Positions 36,256-45,670 are shown, counted from the stretch's first letter. The stretch is 64,000 nucleotides of DNA from Microbacterium sp. zg-Y1090 (GCF_030246945.1 NZ_CP126742.1:186001-250000), one strand, 5' to 3'. A program made the numbers and translations. The notes: generated by a model not told the origin, from the letters alone.

Positions 36256-36325
36256 CGGCATCCGCCTCACGGCATCCGCCTCACGGCATCCGCCTCACGG
36301 CATCCGCCTCACGGCATCCGCCTCA
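36256..36325. repeat. 14-bp tandem repeat, five perfect copies, ending in the purU stop codon
   Basis: Unit CGGCATCCGCCTCA repeated five times with no mismatch. The last three bases of the array (TCA, 36323-36325) are the purU stop codon read on the minus strand. Every unit carries the same in-frame or out-of-frame TGA on that strand. Confidence 0.95.
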
Positions 36326-37201
36326 GAAGACGATGGTGTGGTTGCCGTGGCGGATCACGCGGTCCTGCGCGTGCCACAGCACCGCGCGCGAGAGCACCTG
36401 GCGCTCGACGTCGGCGCCGCGCCGGGCGAGCTCGGCCGTCGTGTCGGCGTGGGTGACGCGGATCGTGTCCTGCTCGATGATCGGGCCCTCATCGAGATCC
36501 GTCGTGACGTAGTGGCTCGTCGCGCCGATGAGCTTGACGCCGCGTTCCTTGGCCTTCTTGTACGGCTCGGCGCCGATGAACGCCGGCAGGAAGGAGTGAT
36601 GGATGTTGATCACCGGCACCCCGAGCGCGTCGAGGAAGTCCGCCGAGAGGATCTGCATGTAGCGCGCCAGCACCACGAAGTCGACGTTGCCCTGGAGGAG
36701 TTCGAGGATCTTCGCTTCCGACTCGGACTTGTCGGGGCCGGGGGTCGAGGGGACGTGGAAGAACGGCACGCCGAACGAGCGCACGTCCTCGGCGGACGTG
36801 GTGTGGTTCGACACCACCATCGGCACGGTGACCGGGAGGTCGCCCCGGCGGTGACGCCACAGCAGGTCGAGCAGGCAGTGGTCCTGCTTCGACGACAGGA
36901 TCGCCATCCGCTTGGGCACCGACTGGTCGGTGAGCGACCACTGCAGATCGAATCCCTGCAGGGTGGCGGCGATCTCGGCTTCGATCGCGGGGCGGGCCGC
37001 GGCGAAATCCGGCCGGTGGAACACCACGCGCTGGAAGTACGCGCCCCCCGTCGGGTCGTCCGAGTACTGGTCGAACGCGACGATGTTGCCGCCGATGCGG
37101 GTGATCATGGCCGAGACGGCGGCGACGATACCGGGCTGGTCCCTGCCGTGCACGATGAGGCATGCGTGGGCGGGCAGCAGGGTGGCGACGTGCGCGGTCA
37201 T
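36323..37201 (-). CDS. purU: Formyltetrahydrofolate deformylase
   Basis: Hydrolyses 10-formyl-THF to formate and THF, which balances the one-carbon pool and feeds formate to purine synthesis. The 292-residue protein has an N-terminal ACT regulatory domain (ACLIVHGRDQPGIVAAVSAMI) and a formyltransferase-fold catalytic domain with INIHHSFLPAFIGAEPYKKAKERGVKLIGATSHYVTTDLDEGPIIEQD, which includes the catalytic His and Asp. Its stop codon is part of a 14-bp tandem array. Upstream, on the same strand, is a MetE-like gene that also uses folate-type chemistry, separated by two hairpin elements. Confidence 0.95.
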   Translation of the reverse strand: MTAHVATLLPAHACLIVHGRDQPGIVAAVSAMITRIGGNIVAFDQYSDDPTGGAYFQRVVFHRPDFAAARPAIEAEIAATLQGFDLQWSLTDQSVPKRMAILSSKQDHCLLDLLWRHRRGDLPVTVPMVVSNHTTSAEDVRSFGVPFFHVPSTPGPDKSESEAKILELLQGNVDFVVLARYMQILSADFLDALGVPVINIHHSFLPAFIGAEPYKKAKERGVKLIGATSHYVTTDLDEGPIIEQDTIRVTHADTTAELARRGADVERQVLSRAVLWHAQDRVIRHGNHTIVF

Positions 37202-37304
37202 CCTTCGATTCTGCCGTGTCCGAGCGGATGCCGCGTGCACCCGCCCCCGCGCCCGCCGCGCCGCGCTGCCCGCCCGCGCCCGCGGCGCGCTGCCCGCCCG
37301 CCCG

Positions 37305-37373
37305 CGCTGCTCGAGTGTCACGTGTGGTCGGTGCGATGCCGCACCACTGTGCGGACGTGACACTCGAGCAGCG
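37305..37373. repeat. 59-bp hairpin element, copy 1 (with 5 extra stem pairs each side)
   Basis: Left arm CGCTGCTCGAGTGTCACGT (37305-37323) is perfectly complementary to 37355-37373. The core element runs 37310-37368, 59 bases, bounded by CTCGAG on both sides. The loop carries a second palindrome (GGTGCG-ATGC-CGCACC) and the conserved TGTGCGGA before the right arm. Confidence 0.9.
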
Positions 37374-37417
37374 GCAGGCTCCCCGGCGCCCCGCCGCGCC
37401 GCGTTGCCCGCCCGCCC

Positions 37418-37488
37418 GCGCTGCTCGAGTGTCACGTGTGGTGGGTGGGATGCCGCACCACTGTGCGGACGCGACACTCGAGCAGCGC
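37418..37488. repeat. 59-bp hairpin element, copy 2
   Basis: GCGCTGCTCGAGTGTC (37418-37433) pairs with 37473-37488; the core is 37424-37482, again 59 bases between CTCGAG ends. The 355-base gap 37202-37556 between purU and the MetE-like gene holds copies 1 and 2 within G/C-rich spacer, and nothing else I can name. They may end the MetE-like transcript. Confidence 0.9.
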
Positions 37489-37556
37489 CGGGCCCCCGGC
37501 ATGGGCGCGGCGGGCGGGAGCCCCCGCGGCGCCGGGCCCCGGCGTGGGTCCCCGGG

Positions 37557-38750
37557 TCAGGCGCGGGCGGCGGCGCGGCGCGCGCCCTCGCCCAGCGACG
37601 CGAGCTTCGCCCACGCGAGGTCGGGGTGGATGCGCCCGCCCAGTCCGCAGTCGGTGGAGGCGATGACGCGGTCCGCGCCGACGATGTCGGCGAAGCGCCC
37701 GATGCGCTGGGCGACCAGGTCGGGGTGCTCCACGACGTTGGTCGCGTGGCTGACGACACCGGGAACGAGCACGAGGTCATCGGGCACCGCGACCTCGCCC
37801 CACACGGTGTGCTCGTGCTCGTGGCGCACGTTGCCGGCCTCGAACGAGATCGACCCGACGTTCGCGCCGAGCACCACGGGCAGGATGTGCCGCAGCTCGA
37901 TGTCGGTCGTGTGCGGCCCGTGCCACGATCCCCAGCACAGGTGCAGACGCACCTGCTCCTTCGGCAGCCCGGCGATCGCGTGGTTGATCGCGTCGATGCG
38001 GATCTTCGTGAACGCCTGGTAGTCGGCGATCGAGGGCTCCGGGTTGATCTGGTCGAAGTTCTCCGCCAGCGACGGGTCGTCCAGCTGCAGGATGAGCCCG
38101 GCATCCACGATCGCCCGGTACTCCTCGCGCAGGGCATCCGCCCACGCCCAGATGTGCTCCTCGTCGGTGGCGTAGTACTCGTTGCGCACCCGCGCCGCCG
38201 ACCCGGGGGCGATCGCCGTGAGGAACCCCTGCTCACCCTCGCGCAGCGACGCCTTCAGGTGACGGATGTCGGATGCCACGGCCTCCTGGCCGCGATAGGT
38301 GATGGGGCCCGTCGTCGTGGGGAAGCCGGTGGCGTTGCGCCCGACCTCCACCGACTCCGCGTAGACGTCCGGGAACAGCTGCCGGTCGCGGCGGTCGAGG
38401 AACGAGGTCAAGCGGATGTGCCCGGGCTCCGAGCGCACCGGCGGCTCGTTGAACGCGTTGACCTCGGTCATCGACAGTCCGGCGGCCCGCTGGAACGAGT
38501 ACGACCACCACGCCCCGTAGTCGACGGCGTTCGACATCGCCTTGCCGAACTCGCCGTCGCCTACGAGCGTGATCCCGGCTTCGCGCTGACGCTCCACGAC
38601 ATCGTCGACCGCGTCCGCGACGAGCTGCTCGAACTCGGGCGTCGACTGCAGCGTGAACCCGTCGTCGGCGAACGTGCGCGCAGCGTTCGCCTCGATGAGC
38701 GCCTGCGTGCGGGGCAGGCTGCCGGCGGTGGTGGTCTGGATGTCGGTCAT
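37557..38750 (-). CDS. Cobalamin-independent methionine synthase-like (MetE C-terminal family) protein
   Basis: Single-domain protein of 397 residues with the MetE C-terminal barrel that binds zinc and a thiol substrate. It starts TTTAGSLPRTQAL, has LHLCWGSWHGPHTTDIELRHILPVVLGANVGSISFEAGNVRHEHEHTVW, and ends ADRVIASTDCGLGGRIHPDLAWAKLASLGEGAR; the Cys/His residues in these blocks are the likely zinc ligands. Full MetE is about 750 residues, so this is the short class, related to corrinoid-independent synthases and to epoxyalkane:coenzyme M transferases. The methyl donor and acceptor are unknown. On the same strand as purU. Confidence 0.85.
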   Translation of the reverse strand: MTDIQTTTAGSLPRTQALIEANAARTFADDGFTLQSTPEFEQLVADAVDDVVERQREAGITLVGDGEFGKAMSNAVDYGAWWSYSFQRAAGLSMTEVNAFNEPPVRSEPGHIRLTSFLDRRDRQLFPDVYAESVEVGRNATGFPTTTGPITYRGQEAVASDIRHLKASLREGEQGFLTAIAPGSAARVRNEYYATDEEHIWAWADALREEYRAIVDAGLILQLDDPSLAENFDQINPEPSIADYQAFTKIRIDAINHAIAGLPKEQVRLHLCWGSWHGPHTTDIELRHILPVVLGANVGSISFEAGNVRHEHEHTVWGEVAVPDDLVLVPGVVSHATNVVEHPDLVAQRIGRFADIVGADRVIASTDCGLGGRIHPDLAWAKLASLGEGARRAAARA

Positions 38751-38936
38751 GATTCCTCCGGGGACGGATGCCGGCGCGCGCGGCGCCGGCGGCGGGTGGG
38801 AGGCTCTCGCAGCGGCGCACGCGCAGCACTGCTCAAGGCGGAGGCTTCCGGTTCTCGAGCCGCCCCGAGTCTAGGTTCGGGGCCGTCGCCGGACCCGGTG
38901 TGTGACGGTCCGTGACGCCGGCGCCGGTCGCGGCGC

Positions 38937-39941
38937 TCAGACCCCGGCGGGCGGCGCCGTCGTGCCGCGCACCACGAGCCGTGTCGGCAGGGTGACGTGA
39001 AGCTGGTCGCGGGTCTCGCCGGCCAGCAGCGCGCTGACGAACTCGGCCGCCACCGCGCCCAGCCGTCGCATCGGCTGAGCCACGGTCGTGAGCGCCGGGT
39101 GCACCCGTGAGGCTTCGGGCACATCGTCGAAGCCGACGACCGACAGATCCAGCGGCACCCGGAGTCCCAGCTCCGCTGCCACCTCGATCACCGCGATGGC
39201 CGAGAGATCGTTCGCGGCGAACACCGCCGTGGGGCGGTCGGGTTGCTGCAGCATCGCGAACGCCTGCTCGCGCACCGTCTCGGGCTGGTACAGACCGACC
39301 CTGACGAGCGACGGGTCGGCCAGGATGCCGGCTTCGCGAAGCCCCGCCCGGTACCCCGCCTCGCGCGCCTCCGATGAGCGCAGGTCCGGGCGGCCGGCGA
39401 TGAACCCGATGCGGCGGTGGCCGAGCTGCACGAGGTACTGCATGGCGTGGAGGGCGCCGCCGTAGCTGTCGGATTCGACCGTGGGCAGATCCGCGCGCCC
39501 GGTGTGGGGGTCCACCGCCACGATGGGCACGTCGGCGGTCACCCCGATCACGGTCGGCGTGACCATGATCGCCCCGTCGATGAGCGTGCCGCTCAGCCGG
39601 CTGAGCGAGCGGCGCTCCCAGCCTGCGCTGCCGGCCTGACGCGATCCGCTGTAGGCGAGAAGGTCGTAGCGGGAGTCGCGCAGCGCCGAGCCGACACCCT
39701 TGAGCACTTCGGCGCTGAACGGCTCGAAGTCGGCGACCAGCACTCCGATCACGCCGGTGCGCTGGGAGCGCATGCTGCTGGCGACGAGCGAGGACTCGTA
39801 GCCGAGGCGCTCGACGACCTCGAGCACCCGCGCGACGGTGTCCTCGGCGACGCCGTAGCGGCCGTTGACGGCCTTGGAGACGGTCGAGACCGAGACGCCG
39901 GCGGCGGCGGCGACGTCGTGGATGGTGGCGCGGCGGGACAT
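38937..39941 (-). CDS. LacI family transcriptional regulator of glycoside locus 1
   Basis: Sugar-responsive repressor of 334 residues. The helix-turn-helix and hinge are ATIHDVAAAAGVSVSTVSKAVNGRYGVAEDTVARV, followed by the periplasmic-binding-protein-like sensor domain. Divergent from the binding-protein gene of an ABC importer, with a palindromic operator (AAACGTTT) in the shared gap. By analogy with CebR and similar regulators it should repress the importer and the GH3 gene until an oligosaccharide binds. ATG 39941 gives the normal LacI length; the ATGs at 39953 and 39959 are possible. The gap to the MetE-like gene (38751-38936) holds nothing I can name. Confidence 0.9.
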   Translation of the reverse strand: MSRRATIHDVAAAAGVSVSTVSKAVNGRYGVAEDTVARVLEVVERLGYESSLVASSMRSQRTGVIGVLVADFEPFSAEVLKGVGSALRDSRYDLLAYSGSRQAGSAGWERRSLSRLSGTLIDGAIMVTPTVIGVTADVPIVAVDPHTGRADLPTVESDSYGGALHAMQYLVQLGHRRIGFIAGRPDLRSSEAREAGYRAGLREAGILADPSLVRVGLYQPETVREQAFAMLQQPDRPTAVFAANDLSAIAVIEVAAELGLRVPLDLSVVGFDDVPEASRVHPALTTVAQPMRRLGAVAAEFVSALLAGETRDQLHVTLPTRLVVRGTTAPPAGV

Positions 39942-39974
39942 GCAGGTGAGCATACGCATAGAAAAGGATTTCGA

Positions 39975-39986
39975 AAACGTTTGACA
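39975..39986. promoter_or_regulatory. LacI-type operator overlapping a perfect -35 box
   Basis: AAACGTTT (39975-39982) is a palindrome with the CG centre typical of LacI-family operators. TTGACA (39981-39986) is a perfect -35 for the binding-protein gene at 40070; a weak -10 GAGGAT follows 17 bases later (40004-40009). Repressor binding would cover the -35. Confidence 0.6.
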
Positions 39987-40069
39987 GGCTTTCCGCGCGG
40001 CATGAGGATGACGTGCAACGCAGAGGTCCATGACGACCCCGGCGCGCACTCAACGAAGAGAGGAATCAC

Positions 40070-41359
40070 ATGTTTGCGAAGAGGACGCTCGCAGCAGCGG
40101 CAGCGGTCACCGCCGGTGTGCTCGCGCTCGCCGGCTGTTCCGGCGGCGGAGGCGGTGCCGGCGAAGACGGCGACGTCGAGATGACGCTGTGGCACAACTC
40201 GACCACCGGCCCCGGCAAGGAGTTCTGGGACCAGACGGCCGCGGCATTCTCGGAGGAGAACCCCGGCGTCACCATCAAGGTGCAGGTCGTGCAGAACGAG
40301 GAGCTCGACGGCAAGCTGCAGACCGCGCTGAACTCCGGGGACGCACCCGACCTGTTCCTGCAGCGTGGCGGCGGCAAGCTCGCGGCCATGGTCGCCGCGG
40401 GCCAGATCAAGGACATCAGCGACTCGATCTCCGACACGGCCGTCGAGGAGATCCCCGACACGACGCTCGACAACCTGCGCGTCGACGACAAGCTCTACGG
40501 GATGCCGATCGCCGTGCTCCCCGGCGGCATGTTCTACAGCCAGGACCTCTTCGACGCCGCGGGCATCACCGAGAACCCGAAGACGATCGAGGAGATGGGC
40601 GCCGCTGTCGAAGCGCTCAAGGCATCGGGCGTCGAGCCCATCGCCCTCGGCGGCAAGAACGCGTGGCCCGCCGCCCACTGGTACTACTTCTTCGCTCTGC
40701 GCGCCTGCAGCCCGGACACCATGGCGACCGCAGCCGAGGAGATGGACTTCAGCGACCCGTGCTGGCTGGATGCCGCACAGAACCTCGCCGACTTCGCCGA
40801 GACCGAGCCGTTCAACCAGGGCTTCCTGACCACCGAGGCCCAGCAGGGCGCCGGTTCGTCGGCCGGCCTCATCGCCAACCACCTGGCCGGCATGGAGCTC
40901 ATGGGCGCCTGGAACCCGGGTGTCATCGCGGGTCTGACGCCCGACGAGAAGCCGCTGCCCGACCTGGCGTGGTTCCCCTTCCCCGAGGTTCCCGGTGGTG
41001 AGGGCGAGCCCGGCTCGATCCTCGGCGGCATCGACGGCTACTCCTGCTATGTGGACGCTCCCGACGCGTGCGTGGACTTCCTGAACTACCTGGCCACCGC
41101 CGAGGTGCAGGAGGCGTACTACGACGCCTTCGACGCCCCGCCGGTGAACACCGTCGCCCAGGAGGCCGTCACCGAGCCCTACCTGCTGCAGATCATCGAG
41201 GCCTACAACGAGGCGCCCTACGTCTCGCAGTGGCTCGACACCATCTACGGCCTGAACGTCGGCAACGCGCTGAACGTGGCGGTCGTGGACATGCTGGCAG
41301 GCAACAGTGGTCCGGAGCAGCTCGTCGAGGCGGTCAACGCAGCCGCAGCGAAGGGCTAG
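40070..41359 (+). CDS. Sugar ABC transporter substrate-binding lipoprotein, locus 1
   Basis: Extracellular solute-binding protein (family 1, maltose/cellobiose type) of 429 residues. Signal peptide and lipobox LAGC (Cys23) with a Gly-rich tether, then EMTLWHNSTTGPGKEFWDQTAAAFSEENPGVTI, the beginning typical of the family. It captures an oligosaccharide for the two permeases that follow. AGAGGA precedes the ATG. The locus contains a family 3 glycoside hydrolase, so a beta-linked oligosaccharide is the likely ligand; the exact sugar cannot be read from sequence. Confidence 0.93.
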   Translation: MFAKRTLAAAAAVTAGVLALAGCSGGGGGAGEDGDVEMTLWHNSTTGPGKEFWDQTAAAFSEENPGVTIKVQVVQNEELDGKLQTALNSGDAPDLFLQRGGGKLAAMVAAGQIKDISDSISDTAVEEIPDTTLDNLRVDDKLYGMPIAVLPGGMFYSQDLFDAAGITENPKTIEEMGAAVEALKASGVEPIALGGKNAWPAAHWYYFFALRACSPDTMATAAEEMDFSDPCWLDAAQNLADFAETEPFNQGFLTTEAQQGAGSSAGLIANHLAGMELMGAWNPGVIAGLTPDEKPLPDLAWFPFPEVPGGEGEPGSILGGIDGYSCYVDAPDACVDFLNYLATAEVQEAYYDAFDAPPVNTVAQEAVTEPYLLQIIEAYNEAPYVSQWLDTIYGLNVGNALNVAVVDMLAGNSGPEQLVEAVNAAAAKG

Positions 41360-41369
41360 GAATCCGCAC

Positions 41370-42389
41370 ATGTCTGTTCGCGAGAACTCGTTGACGGAGA
41401 GCGGCACATCCGGCGAGCTCGCGCGGCGCGGCGGGGGCGACACCCAGGTGTCGTCCCCGCCCGTGCGGCGGCGGCGCAAGGGGCTGGGCTGGGCTGGGCG
41501 CCTCGAGATCGCGATCCTGGTGGGGCCAGCGCTGCTGGTCTTCCTCGGCTTCGTCATCTTCCCTGTGGTCGCCGCCGCGTACTACGGCTTCTTCCGGTGG
41601 CAGGGCTACGGCCCGCCCACCGACTTCGTCGGTTTCAACAACTACCTGCTGATCCTGCAGGACCCCGCCTTCCATGCGGCCCTCAGCCACAACGCGTTCA
41701 TCGTCGTGATGTCGCTCGTGCTCCAGGGCCCCGCAGCCCTGCTGCTGGCGCTTCTGCTGAACCGCCGCATGCGCGGCCAGTCGGTCATCCGCGTGCTGAT
41801 CTTCGTCCCCTACGTCATCGCCGAGGTCGTCGTCGGCGTCGGCTGGAGCCTCATGCTCCAGCAGCGCGGCGCCCTGAACGGCTTCCTCGAGAACGTCGGG
41901 CTCAGCGGCCTCGAGCAGGACTGGCTCGCCAACCCCGACATCGCCATCTGGACCCTGATGGTGATCATCACGTGGAAGTACTTCGGCTTCGCCGTCATCC
42001 TCTTCCTCGCCGGTCTCCAGGGCATCCCCGAGGAGCTGTCGGAGGCCGCCGCGATCGACGGGGCCTCGTTCTGGCAGACCCAGTGGCGCATCACGGTGCC
42101 GCTGCTGGGGCCGACCGTGCGCATCTGGGCGTTCCTGTCGATCATCGGCTCCCTGCAGCTGTTCGACCTCGTCTACATCATCTGGGGCCAGTACGTCGCC
42201 TCCACGGCGGGCACCTCGACCATGGCGACCTACATGGTGTCCGAGGGCCGCAACTCCGGGAACTACGGCTACGGCAGCGCCGTGGCAGTCGTCCTGTTCC
42301 TCATCTCACTGGTCGTCGCGCTGATCTATCAGCGCTTCGTCCTGCGCCGCGATACCGCCGGCGCCCTCACGGGAGGTAAGCGTCGATGA
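41370..42389 (+). CDS. Sugar ABC transporter permease (MalF-type), locus 1
   Basis: Permease of 339 residues with six or seven membrane spans. An N-terminal cytoplasmic tail rich in Arg and Gly precedes the first helix. The coupling EAA loop is EELSEAAAIDGASFWQTQWRITVPLLGPT. ATG 41370 follows TAGGAA of the preceding stop region. Works with the next permease; an ATPase is not encoded here and is presumably a shared MsiK-type protein. Confidence 0.92.
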   Translation: MSVRENSLTESGTSGELARRGGGDTQVSSPPVRRRRKGLGWAGRLEIAILVGPALLVFLGFVIFPVVAAAYYGFFRWQGYGPPTDFVGFNNYLLILQDPAFHAALSHNAFIVVMSLVLQGPAALLLALLLNRRMRGQSVIRVLIFVPYVIAEVVVGVGWSLMLQQRGALNGFLENVGLSGLEQDWLANPDIAIWTLMVIITWKYFGFAVILFLAGLQGIPEELSEAAAIDGASFWQTQWRITVPLLGPTVRIWAFLSIIGSLQLFDLVYIIWGQYVASTAGTSTMATYMVSEGRNSGNYGYGSAVAVVLFLISLVVALIYQRFVLRRDTAGALTGGKRR

Positions 42390-43279
42390 CCGCGACAGCC
42401 CTCATCACCACGACTCCGCCCGACGAGCCGCTGCTCAAGGCGGGCAGGAAGCCGAAGGAGAAGCTGCCCTGGGGCAACCCGGTGGTCTACTTCATCGCCC
42501 TGGTGGTCATCGCCGTGATCCTCGTGCCGGTGGCGTACATCATCCTCGGCGGGTTCCGCACGAACGCACAGATCACCGCCGACCCGTCGGGGCTTCCGAG
42601 CCCCTGGAACTTCGGCAACTACCTCGACGTGCTCAGCGGGTCGATGTTCTGGCGACAGGTGCTCAACTCCGCCATCGCCGCCCTGTCGACGACCGCGGGC
42701 GCCGTGATCCTCGGACTCATGGCCAGCTACGTACTCGCCCGCTACCGCTTCCGCGGGCGGGGAGCGCTGTACGCGATGTTCGCGGCCGGCCTGATGTTCC
42801 CCATCACCGTCGCCATCACCCCGCTGTACATCGTGGTGCGCGACCTCGGCCTGATGAACTCGCTGCCGGGCATCATCCTTCCGCAGATCGCGTTCGCGCT
42901 GCCGACGACGATCATCATCCTGGTGCCGTTCCTCAAGGCCATCCCCGATGAGATCGAGGAGGCGGCCTTCATCGACGGCGCCAGCCGGCTGGGATTCTTC
43001 TGGCGCATGGTGATTCCACTCGCCCTCCCCGGCGTGATCACCGTCGGCATCCTCGCGTTCATCGGCAGCTGGAACAGCTACCTGCTGCCGCTGTTCATCC
43101 TCAACAACGAGGCCAGCTACACCCTCCCGCTGGGTGTGCAGGCCTTCTCCTCCCAGTACTCCGTCGATACGGCGCGCGTACTGGCCTTCACCTCGCTGTC
43201 GATGATCCCCGCTCTGGTCTTCTTCAGCCTGTTCGAGCGTCGTATCGTCGGTGGCCTCACCGGCGCCGTCAAGGGCTGA
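42386..43279 (+). CDS. Sugar ABC transporter permease (MalG-type), locus 1
   Basis: Second permease, 297 residues, six membrane spans. The EAA loop is DEIEEAAFIDGASRLGFFWRMVIPLALPG. Its ATG overlaps the previous stop (ATGA, 42386-42389). The protein ends 22 bases before the GH3 gene, and the operon continues. Confidence 0.93.
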   Translation: MTATALITTTPPDEPLLKAGRKPKEKLPWGNPVVYFIALVVIAVILVPVAYIILGGFRTNAQITADPSGLPSPWNFGNYLDVLSGSMFWRQVLNSAIAALSTTAGAVILGLMASYVLARYRFRGRGALYAMFAAGLMFPITVAITPLYIVVRDLGLMNSLPGIILPQIAFALPTTIIILVPFLKAIPDEIEEAAFIDGASRLGFFWRMVIPLALPGVITVGILAFIGSWNSYLLPLFILNNEASYTLPLGVQAFSSQYSVDTARVLAFTSLSMIPALVFFSLFERRIVGGLTGAVKG

Positions 43280-43301
43280 AAGAAAGATCGAGGACTCCTC
43301 C

Positions 43302-45617
43302 GTGGACACCCCTGTTTCGGCGCGCGTTCGCGCCCTGCTCGAGAGCATGACGCTCGACGAGAAGCTGGCACAGCTGGTCGGCTACTGGGTCGACCAGGGC
43401 GACGAGGTGGTCGCGCCCATGGCCGGCGAGATGGCCACCAGCACCCGGTACGACGACGCCACGACCCATGGGCTGGGGCATCTCACCCGCGTCTACGGCA
43501 CCCGGCCGGTCGACCCCGTGGAGCGCGCCGAGTGGCTCTGGGGCGAGCAGCGTCGTCTGCAGCAGGAGACGCGCCTGGGGATCCCGGCCATCGTCCACGA
43601 GGAGAGCCTCACCGGACTCGCCGCGTGGAAGGCGGCCACCTTCCCCACGCCGCTGGCGTGGGGCGCCGCCTTCGACCCCGACCTCGTGGAGCGGATGGGC
43701 CACCTCATCGGGGAGTCGATGCGCGAGCTGGGCGTGCACCAGACGCTGGCGCCCGTGCTCGACGTGATCCGCGACCCCCGCTGGGGCCGCGTCGACGAGT
43801 GCATCGCGGAGGACCCCTACGTGGTGGGGACCATCGGCACGGCGTACGTGCGGGGCATGCAGGATGCCGGCGTGCACGCGACCCTGAAGCACTTCGTCGG
43901 CTACTCGCTGTCGCACGCAGGGCGCAACCACGCGCCGGTGCACATCGGTGAGCGCGAGATGCGCGACGTGATGCTGCCGCCGTTCGAGATGGCGGTGCGC
44001 GAGGGTGGCGTGCGGTCGGTGATGAACTCCTACACCGAGATCGACGGCGTGCCCGTGGCCTCCGACCCGACACTGTTGACCGACCTGCTGCGCGGCGAGT
44101 GGGGGTTCGACGGCGTCGTCGTCTCGGACTACTTCGCCGTGGCCTTCCTCCACACCATGCACGCCGTCGCCGCCGACCGCGGCGAGGCCGCAGCCCTCGC
44201 GCTGGCGGCGGGCATCGATGTCGAGCTGCCGACCGGTGACGCCTACCTCGAGCCGCTGGCCGAGCGCGTGCGCGCCGGCCTGTTCGACGAGGCGCTCGTC
44301 GATCGCTCCGTGCTGCGCGTGCTGGCGCAGAAGGAGGACCTGGGTCTGCTGGACGCCACCTTCGACGCCCCGCCCACCGCGATCGACCTCGACACCCCTG
44401 CGCACCGGGCCGTTGCCCGGGAGCTGGCCGAGGAGTCGGTGGTGCTGCTGGCCAACGACGGCGTGCTGCCCCTGGCATCCCCCCGGCGCATCGCGGTCAT
44501 CGGCCCCAACGCCGATGACGAGCGTGCGCTGTTCGGCTGCTACTCCTTCCTCAACCACGTGCTGGCCCATCACCCCGACGTGCCGTCCGAACTCGAGGCG
44601 CCCACCCTGCGCACCGCGCTCGGCGAGCAGTTCCGCGACGCGGAGATCTGCTTCGCCGTCGGCGCCGACGTCGAGGGCGATGACCGCTCCGGCTTCGCGG
44701 ATGCCGTCGCCTCGGCATCCGGTGCCGACGTGGCCATCGTCGTGGTCGGCGACCGCGCCGGCCTGTTCGGCCGCGGCACCGTCGGCGAGGGCAACGACGT
44801 GGAGAGCCTGGATCTGCCCGGTGTGCAGCGCGAGCTGGTCGAGGCCGTCGCCGCCACCGGCACCCCCGTGGTGATGGTGCTGCTCACCGGTCGCCCCTAT
44901 GCGATCGACTGGGCACTGGACGGGAGCATCGGTGCGGTCGTGCAGGCGTTCTTCCCCGGTGAGGAGGGCGGGCACGCCATCGCCGGCATCCTGTCCGGCA
45001 GTGTGACGCCGTCCGGTCGCCTGCCGATCTCGCTGCCGCGGTCGGCGGGTGCACAGCCGTACAGCTACCTGCACCCGATCCTGGGCGGTGCGAACGAGAT
45101 CACGAGCGCCGACAGCACGCCGCTGCGGCCGTTCGGCTTCGGCCTGTCGTACACGTCGTTCGCGCACAGCGACCTGCGGGTCGACCCCGAGACGCCGACC
45201 GACGGTGAGATCGTCGCGCGGGTGCAGGTGCGCAACACCGGTGATCGTGCCGGGACCGATGTCGTGCAGCTGTACGGCCGTGACGTGTACGCGAGCGTCA
45301 CGCGCCCGGTGGCGCAGCTGCTCGGTTACCGCCGGGTGCCGCTGCAGCCCGGTGAGCAGGCGGAGGTGACCTTCCGCCTGCCGGCATCGCAGCTGGCGTT
45401 CACCGGACGCGACCTGCGCCGCATCGTCGAGCCGGGGCTGCTGAAACTCTGGGTCGGCCCCGACTGCGAAACCATGGAGGCGACCGCCGAGCTCACCTTG
45501 ACCGGCCCGGTCAACGATGTGACCGGTCAGGCGCCCGCCTGGGTGCGCGTCGAGGTCGAGCCGGGCGTCGGCCCGGTGGACGTCGACGCGGCCGAGCCGG
45601 CGGTCACCGGCCGCTGA
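43302..45617 (+). CDS. Glycoside hydrolase family 3 (beta-glucosidase/beta-xylosidase type), locus 1
   Basis: Retaining exo-glycosidase of 771 residues. The N-terminal TIM barrel contains the catalytic nucleophile Asp276 in GVVVSDYFAV and the substrate-binding KHF and RNHAP motifs; the alpha/beta sandwich holds GEGNDVESLDLPG with Glu496, the position that provides the acid/base or a substrate contact in this class; a C-terminal Fn3-like domain follows. No signal peptide is present, so it cleaves imported oligosaccharides in the cytoplasm. GTG 43302 is set by GAGGA 7 bases upstream. It shares layout with the GH3 at 56940. Confidence 0.93.
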   Translation: MDTPVSARVRALLESMTLDEKLAQLVGYWVDQGDEVVAPMAGEMATSTRYDDATTHGLGHLTRVYGTRPVDPVERAEWLWGEQRRLQQETRLGIPAIVHEESLTGLAAWKAATFPTPLAWGAAFDPDLVERMGHLIGESMRELGVHQTLAPVLDVIRDPRWGRVDECIAEDPYVVGTIGTAYVRGMQDAGVHATLKHFVGYSLSHAGRNHAPVHIGEREMRDVMLPPFEMAVREGGVRSVMNSYTEIDGVPVASDPTLLTDLLRGEWGFDGVVVSDYFAVAFLHTMHAVAADRGEAAALALAAGIDVELPTGDAYLEPLAERVRAGLFDEALVDRSVLRVLAQKEDLGLLDATFDAPPTAIDLDTPAHRAVARELAEESVVLLANDGVLPLASPRRIAVIGPNADDERALFGCYSFLNHVLAHHPDVPSELEAPTLRTALGEQFRDAEICFAVGADVEGDDRSGFADAVASASGADVAIVVVGDRAGLFGRGTVGEGNDVESLDLPGVQRELVEAVAATGTPVVMVLLTGRPYAIDWALDGSIGAVVQAFFPGEEGGHAIAGILSGSVTPSGRLPISLPRSAGAQPYSYLHPILGGANEITSADSTPLRPFGFGLSYTSFAHSDLRVDPETPTDGEIVARVQVRNTGDRAGTDVVQLYGRDVYASVTRPVAQLLGYRRVPLQPGEQAEVTFRLPASQLAFTGRDLRRIVEPGLLKLWVGPDCETMEATAELTLTGPVNDVTGQAPAWVRVEVEPGVGPVDVDAAEPAVTGR

Positions 45618-45670
45618 CACCCCTCGATGCGCCGTCGACACCGTCCGGTCGGCGCCATAAGGAGACGACG

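Noticed and set aside
36256..36325. CRISPR-like array
   Set aside because: The 14-bp units abut with no spacers, and the arrays at 48649-48920 likewise have no spacers; no cas genes are present.
43269..45641. 790-residue minus-strand open frame opposite the GH3 gene
   Set aside because: A codon-bias shadow without motifs.
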